This document shows positions 14,959-20,790 of a DNA stretch of 20,790 nucleotides, piece by piece. Under the pieces are notes generated by a model. That model worked only from the letters and a program-made list of their open reading frames with translations, was not told where the DNA came from and searched no databases. This stretch comes from an uncultured Blautia sp. Its GTDB lineage: Bacteria; Bacillota; Clostridia; Lachnospirales; Lachnospiraceae. The DNA is taken from positions 1-20,790 of the forward strand of contig CAKRRX010000039.1 of the NCBI GenBank assembly GCA_934394595.1, in the 5' to 3' direction. Positions within the stretch are counted from its first letter, which is position 1. Each line of letters begins with the position of its first letter. The translations under genes and the position numbers were made by a program.

Positions 14959-16818
14959 ATGTCTGATGGTGTGAAATGGAAAGTGGAATTTACAAAGCGA
15001 TTTGACAGCCGCAAGGATGAACTGAAACAGTTATATATGCAGCTTTATCCGGGAAAAGAGCAGGATTTCGAGCAGATGGTACAGATGATGTACCGGGACT
15101 ATGAGGCACGCCCTGCCGCTCTGAAAAAAATTGACCGTACAAGGGAGAAAAATCCCCAGTGGTACAAAGGCAATGATATTCTGGGCATGATGATGTACAC
15201 AGATGCTTTTGCGGGAAACTTAAAGGGCGTGGAAGAAAAACTGGATTACATCAAAAAGTGTGGAGTGAATTATCTTCATATGATGCCTCTATTGGAGAGT
15301 CCAAAAGGAAGAGACGACGGTGGATACGCAGTTGCAGATTTCCGCAAGGTGAAGCCGGAGCTGGGTACGATCCAGGATCTGAAGGATCTCACAGAATTAT
15401 GTCATAAGAATGGCATCAGCTGTTGCCTGGATTTTGTCATGAACCATACCAGCGAGGACCATGCATGGGCAAAAGCAGCCAGAGCCGGTGATCCACAGGC
15501 AAGAAGCCGTTATTATTTCTACGACAACTGGGATATTCCAAATGAATATGAGAAGACTACCCCACAGGTATTCCCAACTACAGCGCCGGGAAACTTTACC
15601 TGGCTGGATGACTGCAAACAGGCGGTTATGACCACTTTTTACCCATATCAGTGGGATCTGAATTATGCTAACTGTATCGTGTTTAACGATATGCTGGATA
15701 ATATGCTGTTCCTTACAAATTGCGGAATCGATGTTATCCGTCTGGATGCTGTGCCATATATATGGAAAGAACTGGGAACCAAATCAAGAAACCTTCCTCA
15801 GGTTCACACTCTGGTGAGAATGATGCGTCTTGTCAGTGAAATCGTGTGTCCGGGTGTTCTGCTTCTTGGTGAGGTGGTTATGGAGCCTGCCAAGGTTCTG
15901 CCTTATTTTGGAAGTGTGGAAAAACCGGAGTGCCATATGCTGTATAATGTTACCACTATGGCAAGCACCTGGAATACCATTGCCACCAGGGACGTGGGAC
16001 TTCTGAAACGCCAGATGGATCAGGTATGCGCGCTTCCAAAGGAGTATGTATTCCTCAATTACCTCAGATGCCATGATGACATTGGCTGGGGACTGGATTA
16101 TGATTGGCTGAAACAGTTTGGAATTGAAGAGGTACCGCACAAAAAGTATTTGAACGATGTTCTTACCGGAAGAAGCTATGCTTCAGACTTCCGTGGAGAA
16201 TTGTACAACGATGACCCAAGACTGGGAGATGCAAGGCTTTGCGGAACAACAGCTTCTTTATGCGGTCTGGAGGCAGCACTTTATGAGCGGAATTTTGAGA
16301 AGGTGAAAAGGGCAGTTTCCTGCATTACCATGCTTCACGCATATCTGCTGATCCAGAGCGGAATTCCGGTACTCTACAGTGGTGATGAGATCGGTCAGCT
16401 CAATGATTATACTTATAAAGAAGATCCTTATAAATGGGCAGACAGCCGTTATCTTCACCGTGGTAAATTCCGCTGGGATAAGCTGGAAGAGACTGATAAG
16501 GATTATGAAGTATCCATGACTATTTTTAACGCCCTTCGCAAAATGGAAGAGATCCGGGAGAAATATCAGGTGTTCAATGGAAAAGCAGATGTGTGGACCT
16601 TTGATACCGGTTATCGTCATGTTCTTGGAATCGGCAGATACTATGAGAAAGAGGAAATCCGGGCATATTTTAATTTCAGTGAATATGAACTGGACGAAGT
16701 ATGGATGCCGATGGATCAGGGCAAGGATTTTATGAATCTTCTGGATGGAAAGACCATGGAAGAAACCGGAAATCATCTTGGTGCATATGGATGCAGATGG
16801 TTCTTTAAAAAGTGGTAG
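14959..16818 (+). CDS. Amylosucrase-type GH13 (subfamily 4) enzyme
   Basis: A 619-residue cytosolic alpha-amylase-superfamily enzyme closely resembling Neisseria polysaccharea amylosucrase along its length, including the N-terminal helical region. Family enzymes cleave sucrose, releasing fructose and transferring glucose to an alpha-1,4-glucan or to water. Visible active-site elements: DFVMNHTS (158-165), nucleophile Asp263 in IRLDAV, acid/base Glu305 in LGEVVMEP, and transition-state stabiliser Asp373 in RCHDDIGW. Asp120 and Arg497 align with the Asp144-Arg509 salt bridge that closes the glucose pocket in amylosucrase, supporting sucrose specificity. Pro202 aligns with Neisseria Arg226, so product length may differ. 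No signal peptide. AGGAGAG precedes ATG 14959. It is the last gene of the operon, ending at a shared terminator. Sucrose hydrolase is the main alternative. Confidence 0.88.
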   Translation: MSDGVKWKVEFTKRFDSRKDELKQLYMQLYPGKEQDFEQMVQMMYRDYEARPAALKKIDRTREKNPQWYKGNDILGMMMYTDAFAGNLKGVEEKLDYIKKCGVNYLHMMPLLESPKGRDDGGYAVADFRKVKPELGTIQDLKDLTELCHKNGISCCLDFVMNHTSEDHAWAKAARAGDPQARSRYYFYDNWDIPNEYEKTTPQVFPTTAPGNFTWLDDCKQAVMTTFYPYQWDLNYANCIVFNDMLDNMLFLTNCGIDVIRLDAVPYIWKELGTKSRNLPQVHTLVRMMRLVSEIVCPGVLLLGEVVMEPAKVLPYFGSVEKPECHMLYNVTTMASTWNTIATRDVGLLKRQMDQVCALPKEYVFLNYLRCHDDIGWGLDYDWLKQFGIEEVPHKKYLNDVLTGRSYASDFRGELYNDDPRLGDARLCGTTASLCGLEAALYERNFEKVKRAVSCITMLHAYLLIQSGIPVLYSGDEIGQLNDYTYKEDPYKWADSRYLHRGKFRWDKLEETDKDYEVSMTIFNALRKMEEIREKYQVFNGKADVWTFDTGYRHVLGIGRYYEKEEIRAYFNFSEYELDEVWMPMDQGKDFMNLLDGKTMEETGNHLGAYGCRWFFKKW

Positions 16819-16840
16819 AATAAAATGTGATTTTTTCAGA

Positions 16841-16891
16841 AAAAAACTGTCCGTACAGGTACTGTAGTGGTACCGATACGGACAGCTTTTT
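16841..16891 (+). terminator. Bidirectional terminator between amylosucrase and convergent gene
   Basis: The outer stem CTGTCCGTA/TACGGACAG (16847-16855, 16877-16885) and inner GGTAC/GTACC (16858-16862, 16870-16874) are flanked by a run of A on the left and TTTTT on the right. It can therefore stop both the sugar operon and the minus-strand gene whose stop codon it touches. Confidence 0.85.
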
Positions 16892-17390
16892 ATTTCTTTT
16901 TGGATTTTTTAGTCTGGGTCTGATTCTGTGCTTCCTGAGCTTCTTTTGCAGATTTTTTAAAACGGGCAAAAAAGCCTTTTTTCTTCTTAACCGGGGCTTC
17001 CAGATTACCGCGGATCCCCTTGACACCTACTATGTAAAGACCACTTACCTCTGCTTTGATCTCTTTCTTTACAGGAATCAGGTCAAATACCTTCTCGTCT
17101 GCAATGAGAATGGAGATCTTCGGGCCAACCTTAGCCTTTACAATGGGAAGCTTGGAGCGACGGAGAAGCTTGGGAGTCTGGTCAATGACCATCTGTGGGA
17201 GACCGGATTCCTTAAGTGGCATTCTCTTCTTATCAATAACGAGCATGGAAACGGTCTGTTTGCTTGCTTCGATCTGTGCCTGCTGTTCTTCCTGCTTCTT
17301 CTGGGTCTTCTTACCAAAGAAATACAAACCAACGAGTAATCCAATGAGGATCACAAGAATCACCAGAAGGACGATTGTTACTGGATGCAT
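16890..17390 (-). CDS. Conserved membrane-anchored protein of unknown function
   Basis: A 166-residue protein with one N-terminal membrane helix (about 4-26), a short charged helix (27-42), a compact domain (about 46-128) with LVIDKKRMPLKESGLP, LLRRSKLPIVKAKVGPK and FDLIPVKKEIKAEVSG segments, and a very basic lysine-rich tail. The orientation of the helix suggests the domain and tail lie in the cytoplasm. I recognise the central pattern as a recurrent hypothetical protein in Lachnospiraceae genomes but know no function. AGGAGG precedes ATG 17390, and a strong promoter lies just upstream. The opposite strand here also stays open but lacks these signals. Confidence 0.8.
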   Translation of the reverse strand: MHPVTIVLLVILVILIGLLVGLYFFGKKTQKKQEEQQAQIEASKQTVSMLVIDKKRMPLKESGLPQMVIDQTPKLLRRSKLPIVKAKVGPKISILIADEKVFDLIPVKKEIKAEVSGLYIVGVKGIRGNLEAPVKKKKGFFARFKKSAKEAQEAQNQTQTKKSKKK

Positions 17391-17436
17391 ACTTATCCTC
17401 CTACCATATAAAGTTTCTTGTTACTGCATAGAAAAT

Positions 17437-17465
17437 ATTCTACCATTGTTTCCGGAAAAAGGCAA
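17437..17465 (-). promoter_or_regulatory. Promoter of the membrane-anchored unknown gene
   Basis: On the minus strand, -35 TTGCCT (17465-17460), 17-nt spacer, -10 TAGAAT (17442-17437) preceded by TGG (extended -10). The leader would be about 40 nt. Confidence 0.6.
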
Positions 17466-17498
17466 TTAAAAGAAGTAGTAATTCCATAAATTATCATG

Positions 17499-17504
17499 TA
17501 TAAT
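17499..17504 (+). promoter_or_regulatory. -10 element upstream of the deacetylase gene
   Basis: A perfect TATAAT, but the positions 16-18 nt upstream hold no clear -35 sequence. If used, the transcript would have a leader of about 205 nt. Confidence 0.35.
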
Positions 17505-17717
17505 GAAACATAACGGTTACAGAATGGATAGTTTTATCTGTTATGGTTATACTGTTAATGTCAGATCAGAAGGGAATGCTCTGGTGGGGCAGTTCCGTCT
17601 ATGAGGGGGATTTGGCAGATGAATAAGGGCTGTTGTTCATAAGAGACCCGGGAATTGCGGCGTAAGAGGTGCTGCGGTGAACGGAAGGAACGATAGCTGA
17701 TAAGGAGTTATACAATT
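17505..17717 (+). other. Long untranslated leader, no motif identified
   Basis: About 210 bp between the likely -10 and the deacetylase start. A short repeat pair (CATAAC near 17508, GTTATG near 17540) could form a weak stem. I cannot match it to any riboswitch family, and the short reading frame starting near 17523 has no ribosome binding site. Confidence 0.3.
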
Positions 17718-19475
17718 ATGAAAAAATCAGATACAGAACCAAAGAATACCCCTGAGAGAAAAGAAAATCACGCCCCTGTCCAAGATCAGAGCGGGGCTTT
17801 AGATAAGGAGTTCGAGAAACTGGATGAGGAATCCCGCCGTGAGGAGCAATATTATGAACAGCGGCGGCGTGAGAGACATGAGCGCATTTTGAAAAGAAAG
17901 AAGAGGCAGATTCGGAACCGAAATCTGGCTCTTATTATTACTGCTTTGCTGATACTTTGCGGTCTGGGATATTTCTTTGGAGACCGGATCGGCCTGGACG
18001 GCAAGGTGAGTACGCTGGTTTCCCAGGTGAAGGGATTGTTTCCTCAGGGAAAATCAGGAGATGCAGAGGCGGATGTGACACCTGCAGAAAATGAAAAGGG
18101 TAATACAGCTTCTGGGGAAACCGTGAAGCAGGAAATTTCCGGAGATGGCTCCGGTGCAGAAAGTGATGTATCCGGTGGTGATGCCCAGACAATTCCCACA
18201 GCATCGGCAGATACATCAGATATGTTACCTCAGGCAGCCTCTGCCGGGGCCGGGATTTTGAGAAGGCAGATCCGTCATGAGAAGAAAGTGTTGACGACAG
18301 CTAAGGAGAAGGCGGTTCAGTACGATTATGACGGGGCGATCAATCTGCTTCAGAATGACAATGCCTATGTGCGGAACGTCCATTTTCAGAAAGCTGCTGA
18401 GAAATTTCAGAAAAAAAAGGATAAATGTGTAGCCTGGTCACCGGCAAGTGTCACACATATTTTTTATCATTCACTGATCGTGGATACGTCCAAGGCTTTT
18501 GACGGAGACTATAAAACCGATGGTTATAACCAGGTCATGACTACCATGGAGGAGTTCAATAAGATTACCCAGATCATGTACGATAAGGGATATGTTATGG
18601 TAAATCTCTATGATCTGGCAGGGCTGGATGCAGATGGCAATATGAAAGCCAAGCAGATCTATCTGCCTAAGGGCAAGATACCTTTTGTGTTGTCACAGGA
18701 TGATGTGTGCTATTATCACTCCCAGGACGGAGATGGAATCGCCACCAGGCTTGTGGTGGATGAAGAGGGAAAAGTACGCAATGAATATGTACAGGATGAT
18801 GGTTCTACAGTTGTAGGGGACTATGATGTAGTGCCGCTGATCGATCGGTTTGTGGAGGAGCATCCGGATTTTGCATATCATGGGCATAAGGGAATTGTGG
18901 CTCTTACCGGATATAACGGAATTCTGGGATATCGGACAGATATCAGCTATCAGACCAGACCGGATGACCTGAATGATGACAAGAAAGCGTGGCTGGATGC
19001 CCATCCGGATTTTGATCTGGATACGGAAAGGGCCGGCGCAAAGAAAGTGGCAGATGCCATGAAAGCAGAGGGGTGGACCTTTGCCAGCCATACCTGGGGA
19101 CATAAGAATATGTCCAGTATTTCCATGGAACGTCTGCAGACGGATACAAAGAACTTTAAGGAAAATGTTGATCCGCTGATCGGCGGCACGGATATTATCA
19201 TTTTTGCATTTGGCGCAGATATCAATACCGGTGGGGAATATACTGGAGATGAGAAATTTGATTATCTGAAGTCTCAGGGGTACAATTATTATTGTAATGT
19301 GGATTCCAATAAATATTTTGTACAGATCACAGATGAATACTTCCGTATGGGAAGACGTAATGTAGATGGTTACCGGATGTATTATAATCCGGAACTTTTG
19401 TCAGATCTGTTTGATGCCAGTCAGGTGTTTGATTCATCCAGGCCTACGCCTGTACCGCCTATGAATGGTGGATGA
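17718..19475 (+). CDS. Membrane-anchored polysaccharide deacetylase-like protein
   Basis: A 585-residue type II membrane protein. A charged, probably coiled-coil cytoplasmic head (about 28-66, rich in Glu and Arg) is followed by one membrane helix (about 69-88), a low-complexity Gly/Ser/Ala/Asp linker (about 110-180), a helical spacer and an extracellular carbohydrate esterase 4-like domain (about 240-570). The catalytic features seen are SQDDV (Asp328/Asp329, base and metal ligand) and SHTWGH (His458, His462, metal ligands). FAFGAD (496-501) sits where motif 3 should be, but looks divergent. Family members remove N- or O-acetyl groups from peptidoglycan or other surface polymers; the substrate here is unknown. 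AAGGAG precedes ATG 17718. The next gene, also exported, has its own promoter. Confidence 0.82.
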   Translation: MKKSDTEPKNTPERKENHAPVQDQSGALDKEFEKLDEESRREEQYYEQRRRERHERILKRKKRQIRNRNLALIITALLILCGLGYFFGDRIGLDGKVSTLVSQVKGLFPQGKSGDAEADVTPAENEKGNTASGETVKQEISGDGSGAESDVSGGDAQTIPTASADTSDMLPQAASAGAGILRRQIRHEKKVLTTAKEKAVQYDYDGAINLLQNDNAYVRNVHFQKAAEKFQKKKDKCVAWSPASVTHIFYHSLIVDTSKAFDGDYKTDGYNQVMTTMEEFNKITQIMYDKGYVMVNLYDLAGLDADGNMKAKQIYLPKGKIPFVLSQDDVCYYHSQDGDGIATRLVVDEEGKVRNEYVQDDGSTVVGDYDVVPLIDRFVEEHPDFAYHGHKGIVALTGYNGILGYRTDISYQTRPDDLNDDKKAWLDAHPDFDLDTERAGAKKVADAMKAEGWTFASHTWGHKNMSSISMERLQTDTKNFKENVDPLIGGTDIIIFAFGADINTGGEYTGDEKFDYLKSQGYNYYCNVDSNKYFVQITDEYFRMGRRNVDGYRMYYNPELLSDLFDASQVFDSSRPTPVPPMNGG

Positions 19476-19497
19476 TTTTGCAGAAGCGGTCTTTCTT

Positions 19498-19526
19498 TTT
19501 GCAGGAAAATGTGTTAGTTTTATAAT
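19498..19526 (+). promoter_or_regulatory. Promoter of the trigger-factor-like gene
   Basis: -35 TTTGCA (19498-19503), 17-nt spacer, perfect -10 TATAAT (19521-19526). The start would be near 19533, a very short leader with GAAGGGAG before ATG 19550. Confidence 0.55.
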
Positions 19527-19549
19527 GGAGAAACTGAAGGGAGTTTTGT

Positions 19550-20790
19550 ATGAAGAAAAAAATATATCTGGCAGTTCTGGCAACCTGCATGATGCTTGCC
19601 TGGAACGGCTGTGGAAATGATAAAGAAACAGCAGAAAATGATACGGCAGCAGAGCAGACAGAGCAGACCTCTGATGCAGCTGACAGTGATGAGTCGGGCA
19701 GTACCAGGCTTGTTTCTGTGGATAATGTAGAGAAATATGTGACCATCGCAGACTATAAGGGGATTGCACTTGATCATTCTGTGGCTGAGGTGACAGATGA
19801 AAATGTGGAGAAGCGTGTGGCGCAGAATCTTCAGGGCAAGTCCGAAGAAGTGACTGCCGAGGATGCTGTGATCCAGAATGGGGATACCGCTACCATTAAT
19901 TTTGTGGGAACCAAAGATGGCGTCGCTTTTGAGGGCGGTACTGCAAATAATTATGATCTTGTGATCGGAAGCGGCACTATGATTCCCGGATTTGAAGAGG
20001 GAATCCTGGGGATGAAGAAAGGTGAGACAAAAGATATCACAGTCACATTCCCGGAGAATTACCAGAGCTCAGAGCTGGCAGGACAGGAAGCTGTTTTCCA
20101 GATTACAGTGCAGAGCTTTAAGAGACCGCCGGAGCTGACGGATGCCTGGGCAGCAGCAAATACTGATTACAAGACTGCGGATGAATACAGGGCATCTGTG
20201 CGCACGCAGCTTGAGCAGGAGGCTCAGGATCAGGCAGAAAGCAGCCTTCGCAGCACTGCATGGACAACTGTTTATTCCAATTCAGAAGTGGTAGAGTATC
20301 CGGAGAAGGATATTGAGGAGGCAACACAGGAATTCAGAAGCCAGATAGAGGCTTATGCAAAGCAGGGAAGCATGGAACTGGAGGACTTTGTAGAGTCTCA
20401 GGGTGTTTCTATGGATGATTTTGAAGCACAGTGCCAGCAGTATGCACAGAATAAAGTAAAACAGAATCTGATCATTCAGGGAATTATGGACGCAGAAGGT
20501 ATGACCCTGGAAGATGAAGAGAGCCTTGCAATCCAGAATGAGCTGGTGGAAAAATATGCGTCCGGAGATCTGGCTGCATTGATCGATACTTATGGCCAGG
20601 TAGCTGTGGATGAGACCATTGGCCTTAGAAGAGTAGAAGACTTTATTATTGCCAATTCCAAGGAGCCGGAGACAGAAGACACTGCCGGGGAATCAGAGAC
20701 TGACGGTGCAGAGAATACAGATAATACAGAAAGTGCAGATAGTGTGAGCGATACAGACAGTACTGACAGTACAGGAACAGCAGAGGATGC
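19550..20790 (+). CDS. Trigger-factor-like FKBP prolyl isomerase, probable lipoprotein (partial)
   Basis: The gene is open to the right edge, with 413 codons visible. A short basic N-terminus and hydrophobic stretch lead to NGCGND (Cys21), a likely but non-canonical lipoprotein site. A Glu/Asp/Thr-rich linker follows. Residues about 60-100 resemble the start of a trigger-factor-like module; an FKBP-type prolyl isomerase domain covers about 104-192 (NGDTATINFVG, FEGG, IGSGTMIPGFEEGILGMKKGE). A helical trigger-factor C-terminal-like region (about 195-370) comes next, then an acidic Ser/Thr/Asp-rich tail that runs off the window. Unlike cytosolic ribosome-bound trigger factor, this protein is exported and probably assists folding of secreted proteins at the outer membrane face. 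Location is inferred from the signal sequence. Confidence 0.87.
   Translation, partial: MKKKIYLAVLATCMMLAWNGCGNDKETAENDTAAEQTEQTSDAADSDESGSTRLVSVDNVEKYVTIADYKGIALDHSVAEVTDENVEKRVAQNLQGKSEEVTAEDAVIQNGDTATINFVGTKDGVAFEGGTANNYDLVIGSGTMIPGFEEGILGMKKGETKDITVTFPENYQSSELAGQEAVFQITVQSFKRPPELTDAWAAANTDYKTADEYRASVRTQLEQEAQDQAESSLRSTAWTTVYSNSEVVEYPEKDIEEATQEFRSQIEAYAKQGSMELEDFVESQGVSMDDFEAQCQQYAQNKVKQNLIIQGIMDAEGMTLEDEESLAIQNELVEKYASGDLAALIDTYGQVAVDETIGLRRVEDFIIANSKEPETEDTAGESETDGAENTDNTESADSVSDTDSTDSTGTAED

Noticed and set aside
16827..17339. A plus-strand open frame of 170 codons opposite the membrane-anchored unknown gene.
   Set aside because: The minus-strand gene has a promoter, AGGAGG site, membrane helix and a recognisable conserved domain. 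The plus frame overlaps the terminator and has no ribosome binding site or family resemblance.
17523..17603. A 26-codon plus-strand frame in the deacetylase leader, a possible leader peptide.
   Set aside because: No ribosome binding site before its ATG and no regulatory codon run or attenuator structure after it.

Overview
The window looks like chromosome from a Gram-positive anaerobe of the Clostridia, most likely family Lachnospiraceae (Blautia-like gut bacteria). This rests on moderate GC, strong AGGAGG-type ribosome binding sites, the murI-DUF1934 pair, a multi-PAS hybrid histidine kinase of a kind common in that family, DUF624/LacI/ABC sugar loci, and a short membrane-anchored protein that I know only from Lachnospiraceae. 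The genus is inference. There is no rRNA, tRNA, CRISPR array or intact mobile element.

Layout. (1) 1-1514: murI (glutamate racemase) and a DUF1934 beta-barrel protein form a short operon closed by a strong, apparently bidirectional terminator. (2) 1730-4672, minus strand: a large PAS/hybrid sensor histidine kinase whose first receiver domain is cut down to a stub. (3) 4673-5262: a 590-bp divergent intergenic region holding the kinase promoter, an unexplained plus-strand terminator and two perfect Spo0A-box-like heptamers. (4) 5263-6252: a stand-alone RelA/SpoT-type synthetase, convergent with a DUF2798 membrane protein (6309-6767) across a shared terminator. (5) 7111-7495: a decayed fragment of a GH78 alpha-L-rhamnosidase, then a DUF624/YesL-like membrane protein (7538-8197).

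(6) 8383-16818 is the core of the window, a sugar-utilisation locus: LacI-family regulator, secreted solute-binding protein, two ABC permeases, aldo/keto reductase, Gfo/Idh/MocA oxidoreductase and an amylosucrase-type GH13 enzyme. Three copies of a near-palindromic 14-mer centred on AAGCGCTT (one with centre AAGGGCTT) lie at the end of the DUF624 gene, in the lacI promoter region and before the binding-protein gene. They suggest a local LacI regulon including autoregulation. Hairpins without U-tracts separate several of the cistrons. No ATPase gene is present, so the importer probably borrows a shared MsmX-type ATPase. The likely model is import of sucrose or a related alpha-glucoside, cytosolic transglucosylation or hydrolysis by the GH13 enzyme, and redox processing of a sugar by the two oxidoreductases. 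The redox steps and their substrate are unknown, and this gene combination is the best candidate here for an undescribed pathway.

(7) 16890-20790: a minus-strand conserved membrane-anchored protein of unknown function, convergent with the amylosucrase across a shared terminator; a membrane-anchored polysaccharide deacetylase-like protein with a long leader; and a trigger-factor-like FKBP prolyl isomerase with a probable lipoprotein signal, truncated by the window end.
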